Assembly (NCBI RefSeq): GCF_029962835.1
Contig: NC_080588.1
Span: 63,140,001 to 63,204,000 of the forward strand
Length of the DNA stretch: 64,000 nt
Direction of reading: 5' to 3'
Origin: Magnolia sinica
Taxonomy: Eukaryota > Streptophyta > Magnoliopsida > Magnoliales > Magnoliaceae
The notes under the pieces: generated by a model
The model's database searches: none
What the model saw: only the letters and a program-made list of their open reading frames with translations
What the model was told of the DNA's origin: nothing
Program-made: the position numbers and the translations under genes
Shown: positions 12,811 to 25,271 of the stretch, piece by piece
Layout of the letters: each line of letters opens with the position of its first letter
Position numbering within the stretch: the first letter of the stretch is position 1

Positions 12811-14380
12811 TCAAACATGGGTGGGTCACACCACAGCCAATGGTAGGGTGGGGATACCCACCATTAAAACCTTCCAAGATTGAATTCAGGGACGCGTTTT
12901 GTATATGCCATCCAATCCACTCATCAGATATGCTCCACCAGAATGACTGGACATCCCAAATTTCAGGCCATTATAGAGCTGAACACTACGGATATCACGT
13001 GAGAGATGGATTGGATGTCATGTACACATCATGTGGGCCCCACACCACGTTGTACAATAAGCTTATTCCTCTTATTCAAGAACACTGTGTGTAGGTCTCA
13101 AAATGATGGATGGCCACATCCAACCCACGTATTTCTTTATACTTTATATGATACCATCTTGTGGAGAGAGATGATTTGGAAAAAGGAATGTCAACACTAA
13201 GACTGCAAATCACGACTTGTTTAAATTAAATTACCTATCGAGATGCGGATTTCCTAGAGATTGGATTTATCCACACCGTCCATCCATTTTTCGATCATTC
13301 CAGGGCATGAGCCCAAAAATGAGGCGGATCCAAAGTAAGTGGGTGGACTGCGCCACAGTGGGGATTGAAGGCCTACTATTGAAAACTTCTTGGAGGCCAC
13401 AGAAGTTTTGGATCGAGCTGCTATCTATGTTTTCCCTTCATCCAGGTCTCTATAATCTAATAAACATTTTAGATGGCAAATAAAGATCCTGGTGGGCCCT
13501 AGGAAGTTTTCAGCAGAGGTGTCATCATCCCTACTGTTTCTATTGTGTGGTCTGCTTGAGTTTTCTATCTACCTATTTTTTGGCTTATACCATGAAATGA
13601 TATGGAGAAATGGATGGACGGTTTGGATAAAACATATACATCATGGTGGCCCCCACAAAGTTGGGAGTGCATCACTTCTAAATAGATGAGATGCGTACGG
13701 GTACATATGAGATTTCTTCATATCACCCGAAGAGATCCCGAAGAGATCACAGGGATTTTTTTTATTTTTTATTTTTAAATAAGGAATCTCAACCCTACAT
13801 AAGACTGTGACCAAAGACAGATTTGTTTAAAATAAACTAGTCTCAATGCGACTAATGCCAACAATAAGAAATAGGCATGGTCTCATCCGCAAGCCGGGAA
13901 GCGTTTTGCGTGATGGGCCACAAACCACCCACGTTGATGGTGTAACACGGCAAAGTTCTATGGGTCCCACCATAATGCATGTGTTATATCCACATTCCAT
14001 CCAATTTGCAAGATCAATTTAAGACACAAGTTCAAAAATAACACAAGTCCAAACCTCAATTGGACCACACCACATAGAGTAGTGGGGATTGACGGCGTAA
14101 AATTGAAAACTTCTTGGAGGTTATATGAGTTTTGGATTAAGATAATATTTTGTGTTTTCCCTTCTTCTTGAAGTTTGGGTGGCCTTGTGAGCAAGTTGGA
14201 TAGCAAATAATCATCAAGGCGAGCCTTATAAACGTTTCCTCACTACTTTCTATTATAATGTTCTCTTGAAGTTTTGAATCTGCCTCTTTCAGATTCATGA
14301 TCTGAAATGATCTGGCAAGATGGATGAATAGTGCAGATGTAACACATATGTCATGGTCAGGCTTATAGAAATTTACAACA
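12811..14380. mobile_element. Cluster of palindromic MITE copies
   Basis: Three units of the shared core lie close together: a worn one at about 12811-13110, one at about 13240-13680 and one at about 13955-14380. The last two show both arms (CCGTCCATCCATTTTT.. against ..AATGGATGGACGG in the second; GTCCCACCATAATGCATGTG against CACATATGTCATGG in the third). The apparent reading frames in them are reflections of the palindrome and have no protein homology that I recognise. Confidence 0.65.
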
Positions 14381-15316
14381 TCAAAACACGACTAATGTGA
14401 GTGGCCACCATACGATTAGCTGTCTAACCAATTGGGCATTGACATCTCTTCTTTATAATTTACGTGGTATTAGAGAGTGATCAGAAGAGAGTTTTATTCA
14501 AAACAAAAGAATTTCAACGCCATAGATAATAGGATAAGCAACCATTAAAGAACTACATCATTGATTAGCCCTGATGCTTCTTTTCTCAATTTTCTAAGGG
14601 TGTGTTTGCTTGTACCAATTGTCATAATATTTTATGATTAATTAGTCTAATTTAGTATCAAATTTCATGATATTTGGTGCAAACAAACACACCTAAATAA
14701 AATGACTTTTGGGGGATCACCTAAAGATCAGACCAGCCAACTTATCATGCGGGCCGTTGAATATAAACGGTTGGCCTTTCTTTCATGCATCTTCCAATTT
14801 GATCGTACACACGTGGCCTGCTTAATGGTGGATTACGATTGATGCATCTGATCTCATAAAGCGTGCCACGTTGTGCATTTTAAATCTCCCCTCGCCATAA
14901 CCGTTGGAAACATATGCTAGCTCCCCGACTGGTTTGTTCACTTTAATTTGCAACAGCTATATTTTACACCATATGTCCCTTTGGAGGAACATCCGAGCCG
15001 TGAAAGTGGTGGATCATACCATGAAGTCACCAATATAAAGAAAAAAGAAAAAAATAAAAAATGGAAGAATCCACACTTCTTGTGGGCCACATACAATACA
15101 TTTAGGAAGACCATTGGCTATTAATTTCGATGGTGTAGCCCACATGATGAATGGGGCCGTTCGTCTAATTACATACGTCCGTTTCTTAGATAAATGCGGG
15201 GCCCACCTTAGGAGCAGATAGCTTTAGCCATGTAGTATTCACAGAGGAACCTGCTGATGACCGATCCAATGTACAAACTGATAGCCGGTAGACCGTGGAC
15301 GTCCTGCAGGCAGGCG
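14381..15316. other. Non-coding stretch, nothing recognised
   Basis: AT-rich single-copy-looking sequence without a conserved frame or clear repeat end. It includes CATAATATTTTATGATTAATTAG and a near inverted copy around 14622-14690, which may be a small worn MITE. Confidence 0.5.
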
Positions 15317-15783
15317 TGTTGATGCGTTGGGTGCTGTGGGGCCCAACGTGATGTATGTTTTTTTTATATCCACGCCATTCATCCGTTTTGACCACTCATT
15401 TTCGTGTATAAACCAAAAAATGAAGCAGATCGGAAGTTCAAGTGGACCACTCCACAGGAAACGGTGGTGGTTGAATGCTCACCATTAAAAACTTCTTGGA
15501 GGCCACAAAAGCTTTGGATCAGGTTGATATTTGGGTTTTCCTTTCATCCCGGTCCGATGACTTTATCGAGAGGTTGGATGTCCAATAAACATCACAGTGG
15601 GCCCTAGAAAGGTTTCAACGTAGAGTGGCATTATCCCCCACTTTTTACTGTGGTGTGGTCCACTTAGGATTTGGATCAGATTCATTTTTGGGTTCATGCC
15701 CTAAAATGATCTGGAAAAGCGGATGGACAGCGTGGATTAAAAAAAAAAATCACGTTCGGCCCACAGCACCCAGCACATCAACA
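15317..15783. mobile_element. MITE with TGTTGATGCGTTGGGTGCTG ends
   Basis: 467 bp with clear inverted ends: TGTTGATGCGTTGGGTGCTG on the left and CAGCACCCAGCACATCAACA on the right. The interior is the same palindromic core as the other families. No clear target duplication is visible. Confidence 0.78.
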
Positions 15784-18206
15784 CACAACCACTGTGACGG
15801 TGTTGGACGCGCCACGTAGTCAGCCTCCCTACTCGCACATTTGACAATGAATAAGTAACTCACCATATCCAACGGATGTGCGTGCCCTCTTTGATGGAAT
15901 GTCAAGATTTTTGAATGAGAAATACTTAGATAGTCTGGCAGAGTGTGATGAATGATACGCAACCACTTATAAAATACTTAAAATCACATACGAGAATAAG
16001 AAAGTTCAAAGTCAAACTGTAATCGTAGGTCTCAGTTTACATATTTCATAAACCAAAAAACTACCCTCGTTGTATTAGCTGACTATCCTATTGGTGGACA
16101 TTTATTGGATGATTAAGAATGAAATATCCAACGGTTCTATTTCAACAGACGAGTGTCCACGAATAAGAATTTAGGATTGTTCGATCAATCTGATTTTGGG
16201 ATTGTGGGTTAGATACATTGCATCGCACCTTTTTAATGTAAGACTCTCACCTTATATGCCATGCCTGAGGGCCTGGATATCAACCATCATGAGCAAACAG
16301 AGTATCAAATAATTTCCCTTTCTGGTCGAGGTGCAGTCGGTGGTAACCGGTAGAAGTAGGGTTCACGTGATTTATTCAAGAATCCAATCCGTCCATCAGC
16401 TGATTCACCTTCCCTTCCACTACTTGGTAAGAAATAAGCCCAAATGAAAATTTAGGTGGGCTACACAACTGACAATCTGAAAGGTTTGTGCAATTGCTTG
16501 ATTTGCGTGGGAGCACACATAATCTAGGCCGTCCATGCTCTTAATCTGCCATGGATCAAGGGGTTAGACAAAAATACACTACTCTGCAAGTCAGGTAAGT
16601 TTTCGTGAGAATAAAGATAGGCGTCCCCTCCTGCCTTATTACCTATGCTGTGGCTCACCAGAGTATTGGATCGTGCTGATTTTCAGGACGTGGATGTAAC
16701 CTGAGGCGATGCATCCGATGGATGGGTTAGATTTGTTACATACGCCACGTGGGCCCCACACATTCACGGAAAACCAGAATCTCACTGTGCTATCGGTACC
16801 ACTGGAGAGCAACTAAATGCGTTCTTATGCGTCGAAAGTGAATGCGGATTTCTTCGGGAGGAGCTTACACGCGTGGTGAGTAAATTCTGTGGGGCCCACC
16901 GTGATTATATATGTATATGGCAATCTTGACCCACGTGCGGTCAGTGACTTATTCCTCGTGTTCATGGCACGGATTTATGTCAATCCAAACCCTCCAGATC
17001 ACGGGGTCCTCTGTGGATAGGGCATATGCTGAAAATCACATCGGCTGAGAATCCAAGCCTTCCAACCAGTGGATAGCAAATGGATTCAATGGCAGACATC
17101 AGAGGTTAAGAACTTGAAATTATCAATTTGTTGAGATCTTTTGGATATTCTTCGGCCATGCTGGGTCTATGACTGGATTGATAAGTGTCCGCCATGTCAC
17201 ATGACATGTAAGGTGGATGAGTCGTTGCTAGGTATTAGTGAAAAATATGTAAAGTAATTCAGGCCATCCAAATCATGGCCCCACTGATCAGGTAAATCTA
17301 CAGAAAACCCAACTGTGGGGATGAAATGGATTAATACTTAAAGATGGTCAGCTGTCCACATTCAACCTGCAAACTCAGATAACTAATATGGGCACTTAAA
17401 ATTTTCACAATGCTTTGTCCACAGAAGGCCCATTAATTGTCCTGTCCCATACATGGTAGATGGTTAATTACTATTAATTTATTATTCTATCGTGTCACTA
17501 CAGTTTTTATCATCGTCGCTTCAACTACACTACCACACAACCAGCCTACCCGACTCAGCCAGAAAGACGCCATTCTACATCTTTGAATACCTCTCAAGAT
17601 GTGGTCCTATTAGTTAAGAGATGTGCCTGTGGTACCATCTTAATCTTATAATGGCAATGAGGAGGTGTGCTTCTCAAATGATGTTGTTTATAAATTAAAT
17701 TGTGGATTAAAGAAATCATTTATGCATGAATAATGGATATTAATAAAAATGAAATTTTAAACTTGTATCTTATTAGGAAGACTTGCTTAATGTTATGTTT
17801 GATCTTTCCTACCTTACATTCTAAGAGTAAGATTTTATATCTACATGTCTAGACAAAAACATGCATTTATAGAAAAAGAGAATTAGAGAAGCTCACATAT
17901 TGCATGTTTTCCTATAGATTGCTCAATCTAAATAATCTAATAGTTAGATCAAAATTGATGAACATATGTGGCCCACTTAATAAAAGTCATATATTCTCCT
18001 ATTTCAACTACACTGATCTATTAAAGAAAATAACATATTTCATTTTATTTTATTAAAAAATAATTTATAAAATATATTTGTTTAGAAACTTCCTAATAGA
18101 ATTTTACTACATTGTAAAAATAATAATAATAATAAATAAATAAAATACAATTTAATAATATAAATAATGCTTTTTAGTCCAGTTCATCAAGACCATTGAT
18201 ATTAGA
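15784..18206. other. Upstream flank of copy B, no gene seen
   Basis: 16081-16352 is the partner of the block at 376-665 before copy A, which supports the A/B duplication. The rest (16353-18206) is non-coding, with an (ATA)n-like stretch near 18119-18150. I see no conserved frame or RNA gene. Confidence 0.6.
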
Positions 18207-18733
18207 TCGGGATACCAAACAATGAGAGAGAAATCAGAAGCAAACTACAACTAAAACTCCTAGAATTCGCGACTTACTATAAACAGTAAACTTACTATTT
18301 ATAGATGATCATGATGTCTGCTAGTGCGCAAGGTTTTTGGCCAAAAATAGTAAGTGTCCTATTTGGCTTCACCAAACCGTTCTCCTAATTATTTTAAGCT
18401 CTTTTCACGTTCGATGCAACTCTTAAAGCCCGACGGATGAAGAGTTATGATCAAACTAAAACTTACTATTTATAATAAAAACGAAATTAAAACAGAGAAA
18501 CGACTGTCGATTCAGGGGTATTTCGCAAATCCAGCTTGCGCAACCCGGCATAGCGGGGTTGGTTGGATAAAGTAGCTCGTTGTACCTCAAAATCATATAT
18601 GTTACTCCCGATAACTCATTCCAGATTGTGAGATACGCCCGATCTAATGTCCGACGGTCCAGATCACTTCCGTCGTCGACTGGGCCTTTTCTGATCCATC
18701 TTGGCCATGAAACCGTCTGCAACCCGCTCTACA
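18207..18733 (-). repeat. Dispersed repeat, LTR-like, copy 2
   Basis: Partner of 12226-12731, starting TGTAGAGCGGGT on the minus strand. The two copies are clearly related but diverged by many small differences, so the insertions are not recent. Confidence 0.55.
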
Positions 18734-19444
18734 TTAGCTATATAAATATTCAATAAGACAAATTTAAATTCTACTTATTTAAAGCAAAATGTGAATGCAA
18801 AAAAGCATAATGTAAAATGAATAATAAAATCATTAATATATATACCTCTCCAATTAAAACTGAACTCCCATTAATCGAATGGATCATTGGGATCAATAAC
18901 TCTTGTAAACGTCACATATTCCTTAAAGAGCGCATTAGAAAGGCATTTAGTGAGTTGATTATATTTTTACTTCAATTATACCATTGTAGCTTAGGAATTA
19001 ACTAAGGTAGGGATTCCAATATTTGAATTTCACCTAGTCCCGAGTGAGCTGCAAAACTACTTCTTTTTATTTTTAATTCAGATGAAGAGTCCGAGCAACT
19101 TAGAATATTTATTTATTATTATTTAAATTTTTTATTTTTATTTTTTCCAAAAAGGTGGGAGCACTTTGGGAATAACTTAGATTTCATAAACACAACGTCT
19201 CCACGCAGATCAATGATGGTGTCTCCTCTCACTTTGTTCCGTCCTATGTGGCTTTGATTGGCCTAATTTGTGGGCCTGGGAGTATTTTATGGTGATGTAT
19301 TTGATGTACCAGTTGGATGTCTTTCATACATCATGTGGCCCTACATCTTGTGGGCACCATCTTAGCTTGTGATGAGCACTCCCATTAATTAATATGCAAC
19401 ACCTCCTCTCCTTCTCTATCTCATCACCTTCTTTTTTAAATAAT

Positions 19445-19450
<6 letters not shown>

Positions 19451-19498
<48 letters not shown>
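19451..19498. repeat. (GA)n microsatellite before copy B
   Basis: About 24 perfect GA units, ending roughly 77 bp before the TATA box of copy B. Shorter GA/CT tracts occupy similar positions before copies C and D. Such tracts can bind plant BBR/BPC (GAGA-binding) factors, though a role here is inference. Confidence 0.9.
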
Positions 19499-19543
19499 AT
19501 GTGAGCCGTTGCCGTAAGGCCACACATGTACAACACAAAGAAA

Positions 19544-19582
19544 TGGTGAACTCACACCATAAACGAGCGACCTCTATAAAAG
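19544..19582 (+). promoter_or_regulatory. Core promoter of P450 copy B
   Basis: Same block as before copy A (starts TGGTGAACTCA, ends CTATAAAAG), with TATAAA at 19575-19580, 73 bp before the ATG. The likely transcription start is about 19605. Confidence 0.85.
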
Positions 19583-19646
19583 CCCTCTCAAGCAAACGAC
19601 GGTGTCATGTCTAAACTTTGATTTGATTCAAAATTTCCAATATATC

Positions 19647-22142
19647 ATGTCTCAAGATCTCGCTCATCCGATAACCTCATGGTGGCCACAAGAGATCAAC
19701 GGTCCCCAAACGTCACTCGCATTCTCCTTCATACTCTGTCTGATCTCTTGGTACACATTGATTATGTTCAAGAGAACACGTAATGGGGCACCTCCTCTTC
19801 CACCTGGCCCACGAGGCCTACCGCTGATTGGCAGCCTCCCATACCTAGGTCCCAATCCACACCGTTACTTCTCCAAATTAGCCCAGACCTACGGCCCAAT
19901 CATGAAGTTAAAGCTAGGCAGCAAGCTATGTATCATAATAACCTCACCAAACCTAGTTAAAGAAGTCCTCAGGTGCCACGACGCAATCTTCGCCAACCGC
20001 GACGTACCAGCCGCAATACAGGCACTTTCATACGATGGGAATGACATGGCATTTAGTCCCTACGGCCCAAAATGGCGGATGATGCGAAAGGTGTGCTCAC
20101 GAGAGTTGATGCATCCCACAGTGCTTGATTTCTACTATAGCCTACGTAGATGTCAGGTGCACCAGATGGTTTGCTATGTGCGCACCCAAGTCGGTACGCC
20201 GGTTGATATAGGCAAGCTAGGGTTTCAGACGGCTCTCAATATGGTCACGTGCATGATATGGGGTGGTACGCTTGATGGGGAGGACATGATTCGTGTGGGC
20301 CACGAGATTCGACATTTGACAAAAGAGATGAACGAGTTATTGGCTACGCCTAATGTGTCAGATCTTTTTCCTATAATATCAAGGTTTGATGTACAAGGCA
20401 TAGTGGGCCACATGAAGAGGCTTTGGTACCGGTCGGATCAGATCTTTGAATCAATCATAGATCAACGGTTGAAAATGGACAGAGGGGAAGGAGGGAAGGA
20501 AAGCAAGGACTTTTTGCAGTTGCTTTTGAAGCTCAAGGAGGAAGGAGTAGACCCTAAAACGCCCTTGAATCTGACCCACATCAAGGCCATGTTTATGGTA
20601 AATACTTTTCTCTTGTTTTAAAATAATATTCTTAAGCTAATATACTCTGACCCACCAGAGGTCCGGCCTGAATTTTAGGCCAGGTCACTTCCCCTGATGG
20701 GAAACGGATTGGCTGCTACCCCTGCCACCAGCCCGGTGTGGGTCCCACAATGATGTATGTGTTTCATCCATACCGTTCATCCATTTTTACAGATCATTTT
20801 AGGCTTGATCCCAAAAATAAGAGGGATATAAATATCAGGTGGATCACACCACAGGAAAAAAAAAATATAGTGATCGGATATCCACCATTAAAATCCTCCT
20901 GAGGCCCACTGTACTGTTTATTTGACATCCAATCTGTTGATTAGGTCATAAAGACCTAGATGAAAGGAAAAAACAAAGATCAGCTTGATCCAAAACTTTT
21001 ATGGCCCCAAAAAAAATTTAACGGTCGACATTCATTCAGCACTGTTTCCTGTAATGTGGTCCACTTGAGATTGGTATATACCTCATTTTTTGTCTCATGC
21101 CATAAAATGATCTAGAAAACTAGATGTACGGCATGGATGAAACACATACATCATGATGGGTCCACAGAGCACCGACCACTAGCCATTGGCTAGTGGCAGG
21201 TGGAGTAGCAAATCCGTTCTCGCAGATAGAACCTCTCTTTTTAGCTATATCAATACTCTTTTCTTAAGCCCTACAGAGCCAGTCTTGGCCTGAGGACCGG
21301 GCTCAGGCTTTTTGTAACCATTCATTTGTTTTGATATGTTCTGGCCTACGTGAGATGTGAAATCGCTTGATTTTACGTGAAAAGATCTAACTCGAGACAG
21401 AACACAAGTTGATCCGAGTCACGAATCGTTTAACCATGGTCCTAATAGCCCAGTAGGGCAACTTAGACCACTGCCAGCTCTACACTTGACAAACCAACTT
21501 TCATTCCATTAACAGGACATGATGGGAGGTGGCACAGACACCACGTCGTCGATAGTAGAGTGGGCCATGGCTGAGATGATGCAGAATCCAGAGATAATGA
21601 GAAAAGCCCAAGAGGAATTAGAACAAGTGGTGGGGATGGACAATATGGTTGAAGAGTCACATATGTCCAAACTACCTTATTTGGAGGCTGTCCTGAAGGA
21701 AGTCCTACGTTTACATCCTCCAGTCCCGTTCTTGATCCCCAGGTCTCCAAGCCAAACATGCACTGTCGGTGGTTATACAGTCCCAAAGGGCACCCAGATG
21801 ATAATTAACATATGGGCTATACATAGGGATCCTGAAGCTTGGGACAACCCCTTGGAGTTTTGCCCTGAGAGGTTCTATAATTCCACAAGCAAATGGGATT
21901 ACCGTGGTAATGATTTCCGTTACATTCCGTTCGGTTCAGGAAGGAGGATGTGTGTAGGAATCTCCATGGCTGAAAGGATGCTAACTTATGTTTTAGCTTC
22001 GCTCTTGCATTCTTTTGATTGGCGATTGCCAGATGATGCGAAGCTCAATCTTTCAGATAAGTTTAGAGTTTTTCTGAAGAAAGAGACACCGCTTGTCGTC
22101 ATTCCTACACCGAGATTGGCAAATCCAGAGTTCTACTATTGA
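19647..22142 (+). CDS. CYP706-family cytochrome P450, copy B (intact)
   Basis: Haem-thiolate monooxygenase, expected to sit on the ER membrane and take electrons from P450 reductase. Two exons, 19647-20597 and 21516-22142, are joined in phase 0 across a 918 bp intron (GTAAAT..AACAG). The protein is 525 aa, normal for the family. In order: N-terminal anchor about 24-41, hinge PPLPPGPRG 49-57, helix C WRMMR 143-147, I-helix GGGTDTT 321-327, K-helix E379-V-L-R382, PERF 434-437, and haem motif FGSGRRMCVG with Cys463. No key residue is missing. The start is set by the MxQDLxH motif shared by all four copies and its distance from the TATA box. An upstream GTG or short ATG frame is not supported. 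CYP706 members oxidise sesquiterpenes in other plants, but the substrate here is unknown. B differs from C and D mainly in the substrate-contact stretch around residues 118-180, so it may have a different substrate. Confidence 0.93.
20701..21218. mobile_element. MITE ('AACGGATTGGCT' type) in the intron of copy B
   Basis: About 517 bp. It starts AACGGATTGGCTGCTACCCC and ends GTGGAGTAGCAAATCCGTT as an inverted copy, around the shared palindromic core. It makes up over half of the intron. The matching positions in introns A, C and D lack it, so it came after those copies split. Confidence 0.85.
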
Positions 22143-23599
22143 AATAAGTCCACTTTTAATGATCTAGTTATATTATTTTCAGTGGAAGTATTATTCATCT
22201 TGAATTGTAGTTTACTTATGCTAAGGTGGTATTTGTATTCGGGGGCTGAGTTACCTTTTAACGAACATATGTAACTTCCCTGTTGTGTAACTAGTTTTTA
22301 GATGTGGTGTCTGTGACCAACCCATTGGTCTGAGGGCCAGATGGACCAGCACTCATTGATCAACGCAGAAAAGACCAAAGATTTGGTCAGGATCTTCTGA
22401 TCTGACGAATCTTTTGGGCATGGCCATCAGATGAATAGCTTGTATAATCCAACCATGGGCCTTACATGTGAAAGCAATGTACACAACCCGGAAGTTCCCA
22501 GTCGATTGCAAAAGGAATTCAGCCTCTTGTTTTTATATTATTGTATTATTGTCTTGGTTGTTTTTGTGCTATTGTATCATGGGTTTGGCTCGAAATTATA
22601 TTTACGTAAATAGTAATAAAATACTCTTGTTTATATAAAGGTGACTTTGTAAGTCGCAACTATTTCAATGTAACATGGTCACAACGTCTCTCCTTTCTAT
22701 ATCTCTTTTTATGTATTAGAGCAGATAAGATCTCTTAGTAATGGATGTTACGGGAACTTCCCATGAGGTCGAGCTGTGTGTCCAACATCAACACCGTGAA
22801 TTGGATGGCCTGGTGCTAGAATCCAAGCTCATGTGAAAGCAACTCAAAAGGAATGAGAACAGAAGAAGAAAAGAAAAGAAAAGAAAAGCTTTTGTGCCAT
22901 TTATATGTCAGTGCCTATGGTTTAGGTCGTTAGCCATATTACTGTCTCTCATGGATAAATGTATTTCCTAAATGACAAGAATGCCCCTGTTAACTGGACG
23001 GTGCTCTATGGGCCCCACCATGATGTGTATGATTTATCTATGTTGTCATCCATTTTTCCAGCTACATTTTAAAGTGGAAATTGAATGCCTACCATTTAAA
23101 ACTTCGTGAGATTACAGAAGTTTTGGATCTGGCAGATACTTGTGTTTTTAACCTTAGGCTAAGTCTATGTGACCGAATCAACAGGTTCGAATGCAAACAA
23201 ACGTCATGGTGTCCTTAGGAAGATTTCAACAATGGGCATTCAATCGTTGTAGCTCCCAATAGTGTGGTCCACCTGATATTTGGATCTTTCTCATTTTGGG
23301 ACTCATGCCATAAAATAATTATCCAAAATGGATGGACGGTGTGGATGTAGCACACATCATTGCGGAGCCTACAGAGCACCATCCATGCATCGTTGACTAC
23401 CATTACAACTGCCTCAGGATTGCAATCATGTCATCTGGCATGCCATCAAAATTTGAGGTCGCCCGCCTTAATATGCATGTGAAATTCACTGGGACCACTA
23501 TTTTGCCATTCCATATTGGGCCAAGGGACCAAATTTCTTATCAATCCATAATTTCAGTGGACCACGGTTGAAAAAGAAGAAGAAGACAATTGACAGATT
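22143..23599. other. Downstream flank of copy B, with one MITE
   Basis: A possible polyadenylation signal AATAAA lies at 22615-22620, about 475 bp after the stop. The flank to about 22700 is homologous to that of copy A. A MITE fills 22996-23384 and has its own entry. I see no gene. Confidence 0.65.
22996..23384. mobile_element. MITE with GGACGGTGCTCTATGGG ends
   Basis: 389 bp, left end GGACGGTGCTCTATGGGCCC and right end GCCTACAGAGCACCATCC, with the shared core between them. It is shorter than most copies because the middle is condensed. Confidence 0.75.
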
Positions 23600-24631
23600 G
23601 ATTAAGACTTGGCACAAATACATTTCTAGTATGGATTAAAAGAAGGCTAAATAGATATGGAAGTAGTATTTCATATATCTGCGCCCAGTCATACGTTGGG
23701 CATGGCATAATTGGCTTGAGACGCATATGGTTTAAAGAAATTCAACTGGGGTATGGCAGAAATTGTTGTTTTGATGTGTGAACTGTAAATAAGTTATAAC
23801 TTTTGATTCGGGTATTCTTAATGGACGCATGGCCTATTAATCTTTACTATGATGGGACATTTGAAGTCAACTGACCCACAAAGTGGGTTGCATCCGTACA
23901 TTTCATGAGAAAATGCACGCTTCTCGTTCAAAAAATGAAAATTTTGAAAAAACTATTATTTTTAGTCATTTTAATTTTTTTATGGTATTTAATTTCTTAT
24001 TTTTTGAGTTTTATATTTTCATCTTTCTTAAAAATTACTTATAATCATGTTAGGACTCGTCTAGTAAGATTTATCTGCATTTTTTATTTAAAAAAATTAG
24101 GTTTTACATGAGTTTTACTATTTTGGGTAAGGTTAGAATTTTGATATTTTGGATAATTATGAATTATGATTTTATTTTTTCTTTATTAATGGTGTAATGG
24201 AGAAATCATACACATTAAACATTATTCAATAAATATCCAGATTTTCTGTCTTAATTTCGTGTGGATTCAAGGCCTTTACTACTCAAAGAAGATGATGATA
24301 TTCTTCATTGTTATTTCACGCTCTTCCGTGCATTAGCTGGTATTAGAGTGAGTCTTTTTCTCGGTTTGTTGGCATCTAATGATAGTTCGGGCAACAATCT
24401 CATGGAAAGTGCTCCAGAAAACAATTCTATAACAACGGTGGTGGTGTTTGTAGCTTTTTAAATAGAAGAGTCTGCACATCATGTAAGGACTGCAAGTGGC
24501 GATCAACTGTTTAACGAGAACTTTATGACAGACCCATGTTTGCAATGATGAGCAACATAAGATCAATGATAGAGCTCACGATCATCATGTTCATGGTGTG
24601 ACACCAATGATGGATCACAGTTACCACTTGA

Positions 24632-25271
24632 TAGGGCTGTACACGAACTGAGTTAGCTCGATTAGCTCCCTTAACTCAACTAAAAAAAGCTCGATTCAAC
24701 TCTGTTCGAAACTAAGATCGAGTTGAGTCAAGCTGATTTTTTGAGCTTGAAAAAATTTTGAACCGAGTTTGAGCTTGCCTGAGCTTGACTCGACTTGGAT
24801 CAAACCCAACTTGAATCAAACTCGAATCAAACCAGTTCCGTGACTTGGTTACATTGATATTGATGTTGCTCACCAAGTGTTTAATGAAACGACTCAATGA
24901 AGTGTCGGCTGGTGGCAAAGAAGGTATGTTTCATCAAACAATACCCTTTTTTTTTATTGATTTTTATGTTGCCTACAAGGTGTTTGATGAAATACCTGTA
25001 AAACCATTGCTGGCGTTTTACATACAGTGAAAATTTGAAGGTGCAGTCCATGTGTTTATGAAAATGATGCACAAGTGAACTCGCCTCAATCGTAGCTCGA
25101 ATTGGCCCGAGCCGCTGACTAAACCGAGTTGAGCTGGCTAGTCAGGCTCGAGGACCGAACCGTGCCGAGTTCGAGCTGAGGTTAGCTAGTGGCTGAGCTA
25201 AGTTCGAGCTGAGGTCAGCTAGTGGCCGAGCTGAGTTAAGCTGTGCCAAGCTCGACTCGTGTACACCTCTA
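24632..25271. mobile_element. hAT-like non-autonomous element with 8 bp target duplication
   Basis: 640 bp, starting TAGGGCTGTACACGA and ending TCGTGTACACCTCTA. The flanks CCACTTGA and CCACTCGA are a 7-of-8 target duplication, the size typical of hAT. The interior is full of GAGCTCGA/CGAGCT-like short repeats. It has no transposase. Confidence 0.82.

Noticed and set aside
12801-15819. Several frames of 60-97 codons within MITE copies
   Set aside because: They translate the palindromic core, recur as mirror images and contain no recognised domain.
19602-19646. Longer N-terminus for copy B from 19602, and similar extensions for A (2712) and C (32470)
   Set aside because: These begin at GTG or TTG, not ATG, and lie at or before the place where transcription should start. 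The conserved MxQDL ATG fits all four copies.
23905-24111. Hydrophobic 68-codon frame resembling a small membrane protein
   Set aside because: It is AT-rich LTR sequence, and the related LTR at 5905-6620 does not keep the frame.
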